Source: JAKAJA01 sp037440125
GTDB taxonomy: Bacteria > Acidobacteriota > UBA4820 > DSQY01
Assembly: GCA_037440125.1 (NCBI GenBank)
Contig: JBBIUU010000004.1
Location: 1-62,239 of the forward strand
DNA: 62,239 nt
Direction of reading: 5' to 3'
The position numbers and the translations under genes are program-made. The notes beneath the pieces are model-generated. The model did not search any database. It was not told the origin of the DNA and saw only the letters and a list, made by a program, of their open reading frames with translations. Positions 24,922 through 33,783 of this stretch are shown piece after piece; the stretch's first letter is position 1, and the number at the start of each line of letters is the position of its first letter.

Positions 24922-26275
24922 CCGGATCGATGTCGCGGTTCTCGGTGCCGGCATCAGCGGCCTCACGGCGGCCTTCTGGCTGAAGGAGGCGGGCTTCACG
25001 GTGGCGTGCCTCGAGGCCTCGGACCGCCCCGGCGGAAGCATCACCACGTGGGCGGGCGAGGGCTTCCGCTTCGAGCTGGGACCCAACACCGTCCTCAACA
25101 ACGCCCTCGAGATCGACCGCCTGTGCGACGCCGCGGGGATTCTTCGGGAGCGCATCACGGCGGCGCCCGCCTCCAAGAAGCGCTTCATCGTGAAGGACGG
25201 GAAGCTCCTCGCGCTGCCGGGAGGCCCGCTCGGTTTCCTGACGACGCCCCTCTTCTCCGCGGGGGCGAAGCTGCGCCTCCTGCAGGAGCCCTTCATCGGG
25301 CGGGCGACGCAGGAGGAGACCATCGCGCAGTTCGTGCGTCGCCGGCTGGGGGAGGAACTCCTCCAGTACGCCGTGGGCCCCTTCGTGAGCGGCGTGTACG
25401 CGGGCGACCCCGAGAGGCTCTCGGTCCGCCACGCGACGGCGAAGATCTACGCGCTCGAGGAGAAGCACGGCAGCCTCATCCGGGGCGCTGTGGCCAAACG
25501 CAAGGGCCCGGCCCCCGCGGGCGGCCTCTTCTCCTTCCCGGAGGGCCTTGGCTACCTGCCGCAGACCCTCGCGTCCTCGCTCGGCTCCGGCTATGCCCCG
25601 AACACCTCTGTGGCCTCGACGGAGAGGTCCGCGGACGGCTACCTCGTCCGCGCGCGCTCGGCCTCGGGCGAGGTGCGCGAGATCTCGGCCCGTGCCGTCG
25701 TGAGCGCCCTCCCGGCGAAGGCCGCGGGCGCGGCCCTCGCGCCCCTCGGCGGGGAGTTCGTATCGCGCATCCCCGCCCTCCCGTACGCCGACGTGGCCCT
25801 CGTCTGCATGGGGTTCCGCCGCGACCAGATCGCCCATCCCCTCGACGGATTCGGCTTCCTCGCGCCCGAGGTGGAGAAGCGGCACGTCCTGGGCTGCCTC
25901 TTCACGAGCTCCCTCTTCCCGGGCCGCGCGCCCGGGGGACACGTCGCGCTCTCGGCCTTCGTGGGCGGCGCCATGCACGGGGACCGGGTGGCGGAGCCCG
26001 AGGGGGAGATCCTCCGCCGCACCGTGGAGGACCTCAGGCCGCTGCTGGGCATCACGGGCGGGCCCGTCCTGACGCGCGTGGTTCCCTGGCGCCCGGCCAT
26101 CCCGCAGTACGTGGTGGGGCACGGCGTGAACAAGGCGGCCGCCGCGGCCCTCGAAGCGAGCTGCCCCGGCGTCTTCGTCTCGGGCAACCTCCTCTACGGC
26201 GTCTCCGTCGGCGACTGCATCAAGAACGCCACCGCCGTCGCAGCGCGCGTGGGGGAGTACCTGGGGAAGCGTTAG
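24914..26275 (+). CDS. hemY: Protoporphyrinogen oxidase, HemY/PPOX type
   Basis: A 453-residue FAD-dependent oxidase of the HemG/HemY (oxygen-using PPOX) type. VAVLGAGISGLTAAFWL at the N-terminus is the FAD dinucleotide-binding loop. GPNTVL, GPFVSGVYAGDPERLS and the C-terminal VSGNLLYGVSVGDCIKNA are PPOX hallmarks. It overlaps hemH by 8 bp. Alongside HemN this suggests the protoporphyrin route; HemY homologues in the coproporphyrin route look similar, so the exact substrate is inferred from the neighbours. Confidence 0.94.
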   Translation: MPDRIDVAVLGAGISGLTAAFWLKEAGFTVACLEASDRPGGSITTWAGEGFRFELGPNTVLNNALEIDRLCDAAGILRERITAAPASKKRFIVKDGKLLALPGGPLGFLTTPLFSAGAKLRLLQEPFIGRATQEETIAQFVRRRLGEELLQYAVGPFVSGVYAGDPERLSVRHATAKIYALEEKHGSLIRGAVAKRKGPAPAGGLFSFPEGLGYLPQTLASSLGSGYAPNTSVASTERSADGYLVRARSASGEVREISARAVVSALPAKAAGAALAPLGGEFVSRIPALPYADVALVCMGFRRDQIAHPLDGFGFLAPEVEKRHVLGCLFTSSLFPGRAPGGHVALSAFVGGAMHGDRVAEPEGEILRRTVEDLRPLLGITGGPVLTRVVPWRPAIPQYVVGHGVNKAAAAALEASCPGVFVSGNLLYGVSVGDCIKNATAVAARVGEYLGKR

Positions 26276-26525
26276 ACGTGAGACGTGAGACGTGAGATGT
26301 GAAACGCGGGCAAGTCGCAGGGCACCCTCGACCGTGTCCCGATCGCCACCCGCAGCCCGCACGTTATTCCCGCCGACCGTCGTCCAGCGCCGCCCTTCTG
26401 TCGTCTAACGTCTCACCTCTGTCGTCTACCGTCTATCGTCTATCGTCTGCCGTCTAACGTCTATCGTCTATCGTCTATCGTCTGCCGTCTGCCGTCTAAC
26501 GTCTCACCTCTAACCCCTCGCCCTA
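26276..26525. repeat. Largest heptad array: GACGTGA arm and CGTCTAT arm, no gene
   Basis: The gap between hemY and rpsF (341 bp) has no gene. GACGTGA units follow the hemY stop (26272-26301). After about 95 bp of plain sequence, 26397-26518 is an array of CGTCTAT, CGTCTGC, CGTCTAA and similar 7-bp units, about 16 in all, with CGTCTCACC interspersed as the complement of the first arm. The rpsF promoter and leader follow. Confidence 0.9.
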
Positions 26526-26555
26526 TTGGACATTTCGCCCATTCCGTGGTAACCT
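26526..26555 (+). promoter_or_regulatory. Candidate promoter of the rpsF operon
   Basis: TTGGAC at 26526-26531, 18 bp, TAACCT at 26550-26555, directly after the CGTCTAT array and 61 bp before the rpsF GTG. The -35 is good and the -10 moderate. Confidence 0.45.
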
Positions 26556-26616
26556 TTCTGTCTGCCTTCTTGCTCCTTCTATTGGGGAAGGGGCCATAGG
26601 CCAAGAGGAGGTCATC

Positions 26617-27018
26617 GTGAAACAGTACGAGACTGTCATCGTGTCTCCGCCGAACCTGGCCGAGGCCGATCTGGAGGCCCTCGTGACGGGCGTTCAGACG
26701 GAGCTCGCCGAGCGTTTCGGCGGGACCAACATCGTCGTGACGCGGTGGGGCAAAAAGACCCTCGCGTACCCCATCAAGAAGTTCAACGAGGGCTACTACG
26801 TCCTGTACGAGTACGAGTCGGACTCGGAGGACTGCGTGGCCAAGGTGGAGGCCCGCCTCCGCATCAACGAGAACGTCATGCGCTACATGACGATCCGTCG
26901 CGACGAGGAGCGCAAGTCCGAGGCCCGCATGAAGGAGCGCTTCGCGAAGAGGAAGAAGCACGCGTCGGACGAGGGCGACTCGGAGGCTTACGGCGACGAT
27001 TTCGAGATGGAAGAGTAG
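26617..27018 (+). CDS. rpsF: 30S ribosomal protein bS6
   Basis: A 133-residue S6 protein that binds S18 and 16S rRNA in the small subunit. It starts at GTG 26617 with AGAGGAGG five bases upstream. YETVIVSPP, WGKKTLAYPIKK and the strand EGYYVLYEYES are family features. The C-terminus carries about 35 charged residues, ending acidic (EGDSEAYGDDFEMEE), an extension as in E. coli S6, which is modified there by glutamylation. First of rpsF-rpsR-rplI; no ssb gene lies between, unlike many operons. Confidence 0.96.
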   Translation: MKQYETVIVSPPNLAEADLEALVTGVQTELAERFGGTNIVVTRWGKKTLAYPIKKFNEGYYVLYEYESDSEDCVAKVEARLRINENVMRYMTIRRDEERKSEARMKERFAKRKKHASDEGDSEAYGDDFEMEE

Positions 27019-27027
27019 GGGTGCGCC

Positions 27028-27303
27028 ATGGCATTCGGAAGACGGGACTCCAAGGACGGCAAGAAGAAATCCTTCTACAAGAAGGACTACCTCTTCAAGC
27101 GTAAGAAGTACTGCAAGTTCTGCGACACGGGCGTGGCGTTCATCGACTACAAGGACGTCAAGCTGATGGGCGGATACCTCAGGGAGCGCGCCAAGATCGT
27201 TCCGCGACGCATCTCCGGGACCTGCTCCATCCACCAGCGCCAGCTCACGACGGCCATCAAGCGGGCGCGGCACCTCGCCCTCCTGCCGTTCACGCAGGAC
27301 TGA
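27028..27303 (+). CDS. rpsR: 30S ribosomal protein bS18, zinc-ligand type
   Basis: A 91-residue S18 protein. KKYCKFCDTGVAFIDYKD and the later GTCSIHQRQL supply C29, C32, C66 and H69, the pattern of the zinc-binding (C+) form of S18. The C-terminal TTAIKRARHLALLPF is the rRNA-binding signature. It starts 10 bp after rpsF and partners S6 in the platform of the 30S subunit. Confidence 0.97.
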   Translation: MAFGRRDSKDGKKKSFYKKDYLFKRKKYCKFCDTGVAFIDYKDVKLMGGYLRERAKIVPRRISGTCSIHQRQLTTAIKRARHLALLPFTQD

Positions 27304-27316
27304 TAGGGAGGCCGCC

Positions 27317-27763
27317 ATGAAGATCATCCTCAAGGAAGAAGTCGAAAACCTGGGCCACCGCGGCGCCGTCGTCACCGTGAAGGACGGCTACGCGCGCAAC
27401 TACCTCCTCCCTAAGGGCCTGGCCATGCGCTTCACGCCGGGCGCCCAGAAGGTGCTCGAGCAGGAGCGCAGGATGTACGAACTGCGCCAGCTCAAAGCCA
27501 AGGAGGAGGCGCAGGCCTTCGCCGATAAGCTCTCCGCGGTGGAGCTCACCGTGACCAGGCGCTCGGGCGACCAGGAGGTGCTCTACGGCTCCGTCACACC
27601 CACGGACATCGCCGAGATGCTCGAGGCCCAGGGCTTCGTCGTCGAGAAGCGCCGCATCGTCCTGCACGAGCCCATCAAGAAGCTCGGCGACTTCGATGTC
27701 TACATCCGGCTCCACCCGGAGGTCCAGCCCGTGGTGAAGCTGCACGTCGTCAAGGAAGAGTAG
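27317..27763 (+). CDS. rplI: 50S ribosomal protein bL9
   Basis: A 148-residue L9 protein with the two-domain layout: an N-terminal rRNA-binding domain (MKIILKEEVENLGHRG, VTVKDGYARNYLLPKGLA), a connecting helix and a C-terminal domain (GDQEVLYGSVTPTDIAE). The start at 27317 follows GGGAGG. Third gene of the ribosomal trio; the downstream membrane-protein gene begins 10 bp later. Confidence 0.97.
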   Translation: MKIILKEEVENLGHRGAVVTVKDGYARNYLLPKGLAMRFTPGAQKVLEQERRMYELRQLKAKEEAQAFADKLSAVELTVTRRSGDQEVLYGSVTPTDIAEMLEAQGFVVEKRRIVLHEPIKKLGDFDVYIRLHPEVQPVVKLHVVKEE

Positions 27764-27772
27764 GCGGTCGAC

Positions 27773-28165
27773 ATGGCCGAGCCTTTGCCCCGCTGGAAGG
27801 CCTACGCCGTCTCGCTGCTCACGCTGGCCGTCCCGGGCCTCTCCCACTGGTTCCTCGGGAAGCGGGCCCGGGCGGCGGCGTTCTTCGGCATCGTGATCGC
27901 CACCTTCCTCTCGGGCCTGGCGCTCCACGGTGCCCTCTTCCCGCTCTCCTCGCCCAACTGGCTCTTCCGCCTCGGCGGGCTCGCGCAGATGGGCCTCGGC
28001 GCCCTCTACGCCGCGGGCCTCGCATTAGGGTTCGGCAAGCTCGGGCTCCTCGACATGGCCGACGCCATGTTCGGCTACGGCAACACCTTCCTCGTGACCG
28101 CCGGCCTCATGAACATGCTCCTGTGCATGGACGCCTTCGACATCGCGGTGGGGAGGAAGGAATGA
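27773..28165 (+). CDS. Small integral membrane protein, DUF6677-like
   Basis: A 130-residue protein with three or four hydrophobic segments (about 10-28, 32-52, 66-88 and 98-118). PGLSHWFLGKRARAAAFFG near the start and FLVTAGLMNMLLCMDAFDIA at the end resemble a small membrane family (DUF6677) I associate with Acidobacteriota; this assignment is from memory. It follows rplI by 10 bp and is probably on the same transcript. No function is known to me. Confidence 0.6.
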   Translation: MAEPLPRWKAYAVSLLTLAVPGLSHWFLGKRARAAAFFGIVIATFLSGLALHGALFPLSSPNWLFRLGGLAQMGLGALYAAGLALGFGKLGLLDMADAMFGYGNTFLVTAGLMNMLLCMDAFDIAVGRKE

Positions 28166-28199
28166 TGGAGCTGGGGAGCTGGGGAGCTGGAGAGCTGGT
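28164..28199. repeat. Octad GGGGAGCT array
   Basis: Directly after the stop of the small membrane gene: GGAGCTGG, GGAGCTGG, GGAGCTGG, AGAGCTGG in tandem. An inverted counterpart (CCCCAGCT units) lies 4 kb away at 32192-32229. Confidence 0.85.
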
Positions 28200-28226
28200 G
28201 GGAAAGAACCGAAGGAAGGGGCGGCC

Positions 28227-28403
28227 ATGATCCAGGACCACTTCCTGACGCTGGTGCTCTTCTCGGTGCTCGTGGCGCTCTTTTTCGCCACGCTGAACCA
28301 CCGGGAGCGCCGCGGATTCCTCCTTTCGATGGCCAAGACCCTCGGCTGGATGGTGGCCGGCTCCGTGGCGCTCGCCTTCCTCATGCTCTGGACGGGCCGG
28401 TGA
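28227..28403 (+). CDS. 58-residue two-helix membrane protein
   Basis: A short frame from ATG 28227 (GGAAGGGGCGGCC upstream) to TGA 28403. It encodes two hydrophobic helices (about residues 6-21 and 41-55) joined by NHRERRG, giving a plausible hairpin protein. Its stop overlaps the GTG of the VanZ-like gene (GTGA), which supports real translation and coupling. I do not recognise a family. Confidence 0.62.
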   Translation: MIQDHFLTLVLFSVLVALFFATLNHRERRGFLLSMAKTLGWMVAGSVALAFLMLWTGR

Positions 28404-28768
28404 CGAAGAACCTTTTCATCAGGTACTGGCTCCCGGTCGTCGCCTATTCGCTGCTCATCTTCCTGCTCTCGGGCATGTCGCGGCCGCCCGTCCCGCCGGG
28501 CGTGTCCGGGGATCTCCTCCACTACCCCGAGTTCGCCGTGCTGGCGTTCCTCCTGGCGCGCGCCTTCCACGGCGACCGCGAGGGCGCGCCCCTGCCCAAG
28601 CACATGCTCTGGGCCATGGCCCTCACCGTGGCCTTCGGGGCCACCGACGAGTTCCACCAGGCCTTCGTGCCCGACCGCGTTCCCGACGTGAGGGACTGGC
28701 TCCACGACGGTATCGGCGCGGCGGCGGGCCTCCTCCTCTGGGGAATCTGGCGATGGATGCGCCGCTGA
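28400..28768 (+). CDS. VanZ-like family membrane protein
   Basis: A 122-residue VanZ-like protein. The start GTG 28400 overlaps the preceding TGA. Features are SLLIFLLSGMSRPP in helix 1, HYPEFAVLAFLLARA and the acidic-aromatic block GATDEFHQAFVPDRVPDVRDWLHDGIGA, which is diagnostic of the family (EFxQ...R..xxDxxxNxxG pattern). VanZ of enterococci raises teicoplanin resistance, but most homologues have unknown roles. It overlaps the next gene by 16 bp. Confidence 0.88.
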   Translation: MTKNLFIRYWLPVVAYSLLIFLLSGMSRPPVPPGVSGDLLHYPEFAVLAFLLARAFHGDREGAPLPKHMLWAMALTVAFGATDEFHQAFVPDRVPDVRDWLHDGIGAAAGLLLWGIWRWMRR

Positions 28769-30342
28769 ACGTCGTCGCCGGGGCCGTCGGCGTGCTCGTC
28801 CTCGTGGGGGCCCTCGTGCTCCTGTCGCTGAGACCACGCCGCAAGCGCGTGAAGTCGGGGCAGCCCGCCCCGTGGACGCCCGATCCCTCGCTGGCGGACG
28901 GCCACCGCCCGCCCGACGCGGGGACCCTCTCGAGCCAGCTCCTCGGCCTCACGCGCCAGGTCCTGGACGCCTCGGGCCTCGCGCTCCTCGTCCCCGAGAG
29001 CTCGGGGTGGCGTGTCTCCCTGGTGAGCCCGGGCCTCCTCGTGTCGCTTTCGAAGGCCCTGCCGCTGAAGGAGGGCCTCCTCGGCATCGCCTTCGAGGGC
29101 GAGAAGGAGGTGGCCGCCGACCCGGTCCAGCCCGCGTCGCTCGGGTACCTCCCCGGCGACGAGGAGCCCCTCAGCGTGGCGCTCCTCCCCGTCGTGCACC
29201 GAGGGAAGATCCGCGGCCTCCTCGTCTGCCACAGGCCTTCCGGAACCGCCTTCTCGAAGGAGGAGATGGCCGTCCTGCGGCGGTGCGCGGGGCTCCTCGA
29301 AGGATGGGAGACCTACGCCGCCGAGATGGGCGACATGGCCTTGCGCATGGACCGCTCCGAGCGCCTCTTCAATGGTCTCGCGGCCATGCTCAGGGAGCAG
29401 AAGAGCGGGTCGCTCTGCCACATGATGCTCGACCAGCTCTTCGACTTCGTGCCCGCGGTGATGGGCTTCGTGCTCGTCCAGCACCCGGAGTGGAAGCAGC
29501 AGTTCTACATGACCAAGCCCGAGGACCTCGAGCTGCCCTTCCGCTACCTCGCCGCCAACACCTGGACGCACCGCGTCCTCACGCGCGGCGAGCGTTTCGC
29601 CTACCTCTTCGGCGAGCAGAGCCTCCACACGGCCATGCCCGTCCTCTGCGAGGGTGAGCCCTTCCCCGCGGGCGGGACCGTCTACCTCAGCCCCGTCGTC
29701 ACGACCACGCGCGTCTTCGGGGTCGTGGGCCTCGTGGGGCGCGCCGAGTCGGAGTTCACCGAGCACCAGCGCGCGCTCGTGGATCGATTCGTGGGGCAGG
29801 CCTCGGCGATTCTGGAACTCGCGCTCATCAAGGAGTTCGAGGAGGAGAACGCCATCCACGACGGCCTGACGGGGCTCTACAACCGCCGCTACTTCAACGA
29901 GCGCCTCGAGGCCGAGATGAAGCGCAGCCAGCGCGAGGAGACGCCCCTCAGCCTCCTCATCCTCGACGTGGACCACTTCAAGCGCGTGAACGACACCCAC
30001 GGCCACCCCGCGGGCGACCTCGTCCTCCAGAAGGTGGCGGAGATCGTCGGACGCGAGGTCCGCACCATGGACATCGCCTGCCGCTACGGGGGGGAGGAGT
30101 TCGCGGTCATCCTTCCGGCCTGTTCCCAGTCCGAGGCGCAGGCCGTGGCGGAGCGCGTCCGGAAGCGCGTCGGGGAGACCCCCGCGGGCACCGGCGGGCC
30201 GCCCGTCCAGGTCACCGTCAGCGTGGGCGTGGCCACCTTCCCCCAGCCCTTCAGTTCCCTCACGGGGCTCCTGAAGGGCGCGGACCAGGCCCTCTACAGC
30301 GCCAAGACCAAGGGGCGGAACCGCGTCGAGGTTTGGAGGTAG
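28753..30342 (+). CDS. GAF-GGDEF diguanylate cyclase
   Basis: A 529-residue c-di-GMP synthase. An N-terminal helix (about 5-25) may anchor it in the membrane. Residues 55-180 and 200-355 look like two GAF-type domains. The GGDEF domain starts near 375 (DGLTGLYNRRYFNERL), with LLILDVDHFKRVNDTHGHPAGD and the active-site CRYGGEEFAV near residue 445. RTMD five residues before GGEEF is an intact RxxD inhibitory site, so product inhibition is expected. No EAL domain. The start overlaps the VanZ-like gene. Confidence 0.95.
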   Translation: MDAPLNVVAGAVGVLVLVGALVLLSLRPRRKRVKSGQPAPWTPDPSLADGHRPPDAGTLSSQLLGLTRQVLDASGLALLVPESSGWRVSLVSPGLLVSLSKALPLKEGLLGIAFEGEKEVAADPVQPASLGYLPGDEEPLSVALLPVVHRGKIRGLLVCHRPSGTAFSKEEMAVLRRCAGLLEGWETYAAEMGDMALRMDRSERLFNGLAAMLREQKSGSLCHMMLDQLFDFVPAVMGFVLVQHPEWKQQFYMTKPEDLELPFRYLAANTWTHRVLTRGERFAYLFGEQSLHTAMPVLCEGEPFPAGGTVYLSPVVTTTRVFGVVGLVGRAESEFTEHQRALVDRFVGQASAILELALIKEFEEENAIHDGLTGLYNRRYFNERLEAEMKRSQREETPLSLLILDVDHFKRVNDTHGHPAGDLVLQKVAEIVGREVRTMDIACRYGGEEFAVILPACSQSEAQAVAERVRKRVGETPAGTGGPPVQVTVSVGVATFPQPFSSLTGLLKGADQALYSAKTKGRNRVEVWR

Positions 30343-30360
30343 CGGACCAGACCACCCGTC

Positions 30361-31842
<1,482 letters not shown>

Positions 31843-31928
31843 CGTCCCTCCTGATGGGATCTCCCGCCCGTGCGGGTGGCGCGAGGAGTTTAGCGAAAGC
31901 GGGGGTGTCGGGCAAGGAAGGTGGGGAG

Positions 31929-32257
31929 AAAATTCGGAATTCGGATTTGGGAATTCGGAAACAAGGCGAAAGGCGAAAGGCGAAAGGCGAAAGGCGGAAG
32001 GCGAAAGGCGGAAGGCGCAGGGACCGGTTCCCGACGCGCTTCGCTTGCCGGAATGACAGCGCAGAGGGGGCGCAGCAGGGCTCTCGAGCCCGTCATTCTG
32101 GCGACCGCCGGGAGTCCAGAATCTGGCCAACGGGAAAGCGGCGGAAGGCCCCACCCGACGCTCGCCGTCCAGCCCCATTTCCCTTCAGTTTTCTCCCCAG
32201 CTCCCCAGCTCCCCGGCTCTCCAGCTCCATCTTTGCCAGGCCCCTGCGCCCCTTCAC
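31929..32257. repeat. Four repeat families packed in the POT-purD gap
   Basis: The 493-bp gap between divergent genes holds no gene. In order: AATTCGG heptads (31929-31957); AAGGCGA/AAGGCGG heptads, about seven (31963-32015); a CCGGAATGAC/GTCATTCTGG inverted pair (32048-32057 with 32092-32101), like widespread GTCATTCC...GGAATGAC elements; then CCCCAGCT octads (32192-32229), inverted relative to 28164-28199. The purD promoter follows. Confidence 0.85.
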
Positions 32258-32287
32258 CCACCCCCTCTCCGAGCGCCCCTAAGGAAG

Positions 32288-32317
32288 TTGACCAAATTCC
32301 CCTAACTTCTCTAAAAT
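32288..32317 (+). promoter_or_regulatory. purD promoter
   Basis: TTGACC (32288-32293), 18 bp, TAAAAT (32312-32317), 19 bp before the purD ATG. The spacer contains CTAACTTC, the complement of the GTTAGGAA repeat family, so part of the promoter may be built from repeat sequence. TTGGAGGGG provides the ribosome site. Confidence 0.6.
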
Positions 32318-32335
32318 GATTGCTTTGGAGGGGCC

Positions 32336-33604
32336 ATGAGGGTCCTGTTGGTGGGGTCCGGCGGGCGCGAGCACGCGCTCGCCTGGAAGCTCGCGCAGTC
32401 GCCGAAGATCGACCGCCTCTACTGGGCGCCCGGGAACGGCGGCGCCTGGGAGGGCGTGGAGGTCGTCCCCCTCAAGGCGGACGACGTCGACGGGCTCGTG
32501 CGCTTCGCCCGGGAGAACGGCGTCGGCCTCATCGTCGTGGGCCCGGAGGCGCCCCTCGTCCTGGGCCTCGTGGACCGTGCCGCCGAGGCAGGCATCCCGG
32601 CTTTCGGTCCCATGGCCGCCGCGGCGCGCCTCGAGGGCTCCAAATCGTTCACCAAAGCCTTCTGCGACCGGCACGGCATTCCGCAGGCGCCCTACGCCAC
32701 CTTCACCGAAGCCGGCCCCGCCGAGGAGCACCTCCGCTCGGGCCGCGTCACCTTCCCCCTGGTCCTCAAGGCCGACGGGCTCGCGGCGGGGAAGGGCGTC
32801 CTCATCTGCCAGACCCTCGAGGAGGCCCTCGAGGGCACCGACCGCATCCTTCGGAAGCGCGAGTTCGGCGAGGCGGGGAGCGTCATGCTCGTGGAGGGGT
32901 TCCTCCGCGGCGAGGAGGCCTCCCTCCTCGTGTTCTGCGACGGCGAGCGTGCCGTGCCCATGCCCCCGGCGAGGGACTTCAAGCGCGCCCTCGACGGCGA
33001 CCGCGGGCCCAACACGGGCGGCATGGGCGCCTACTGCCCGGCCACGCGAATGAGCGACGCCCTCATCGCCGAGGCCATGGAACGCATCGTCATGCCCACG
33101 CTCCGAGGCATGGCCGCCGAGGGCTGCCCCTACCGCGGCGTGCTCTACGCGGGCCTCATGCTCACCGACGAGGGGCCCCAGCTCCTGGAGTTCAACTGCC
33201 GCTTCGGCGACCCCGAGACGCAGGTCGTCCTGCCGCGCCTGGTGAGCGACCTCGTGGAGATCATGCTCGCCTGCGCCGGGGGGACGCTCGATCCCGCCGC
33301 GGTGCGCTGGAAGGCCGACGCGGCCGTGACCGTGGTGATGGCCTCGGGCGGCTACCCCGGCGCCTACCCCACGGGCAAGGTCATCACTGGCCTCGAGGAG
33401 GCGGGCAAACTCCCCGGCGTAACGGTCTTCCACGCGGGTACGAGGCGGGACGGCGGTGCGCTCCTCACCTCGGGGGGGAGGGTCCTGAATGTGACGGCCG
33501 TGGCGCCCTCCCAGGAGGAGGCCAGGCGCCGGGCTTACGAGGCCGTCGGCAAGATGGGCTTCGAGAACGCGCAGTACCGGAGGGACATCGCGGGAGAAAG
33601 GTGA
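32336..33604 (+). CDS. purD: Phosphoribosylamine-glycine ligase PurD
   Basis: A 422-residue ATP-grasp enzyme making glycinamide ribonucleotide. MRVLLVGSGGREHALAWKL opens the N domain. GPEAPLVLGL and GSKSFTKAF bind substrates, and LKADGLAAGKGVLIC is the ATP-grasp loop. GLMLTDEGPQLLEFNCRFGDPETQ is the GARS signature with the metal-binding Glu/Asn. GGAGGGGCC precedes the ATG. It stands apart from the purS-M cluster with its own promoter. Confidence 0.97.
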   Translation: MRVLLVGSGGREHALAWKLAQSPKIDRLYWAPGNGGAWEGVEVVPLKADDVDGLVRFARENGVGLIVVGPEAPLVLGLVDRAAEAGIPAFGPMAAAARLEGSKSFTKAFCDRHGIPQAPYATFTEAGPAEEHLRSGRVTFPLVLKADGLAAGKGVLICQTLEEALEGTDRILRKREFGEAGSVMLVEGFLRGEEASLLVFCDGERAVPMPPARDFKRALDGDRGPNTGGMGAYCPATRMSDALIAEAMERIVMPTLRGMAAEGCPYRGVLYAGLMLTDEGPQLLEFNCRFGDPETQVVLPRLVSDLVEIMLACAGGTLDPAAVRWKADAAVTVVMASGGYPGAYPTGKVITGLEEAGKLPGVTVFHAGTRRDGGALLTSGGRVLNVTAVAPSQEEARRRAYEAVGKMGFENAQYRRDIAGER

Positions 33605-33771
33605 TCCGGTGATCCCGTGATCCGGTGATCAGGTTGCCCCGGATTCACGATCACCTGATTACCTGATCACCCGATCACCCGATTACCTGATCACCCGATT
33701 ACCCGAACACCCGATTGCCTGATCCACCCATAACCCGATCACCTGATCTCTCGATCACCTGATCCCCTCAG
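33605..33771. repeat. Octad GATCACCT array after purD
   Basis: Four TGATCCGG-type units follow the purD stop. After a short spacer come about fifteen units of the opposite sense (CCTGATTA, CCTGATCA, CCCGATCA and similar). The GATC core makes many units nearly self-complementary. The same family in GGTGATCA form recurs at 36703-36752, so the pair flanks the aminotransferase-MBL-folK block. Confidence 0.9.
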
Positions 33772-33783
33772 AACGAGGACACC

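Noticed and set aside
26397..26518. CRISPR array
   Set aside because: Units are 7 bp and contiguous with no unique spacers, and no cas genes occur in the window. The other arrays fail for the same reason.
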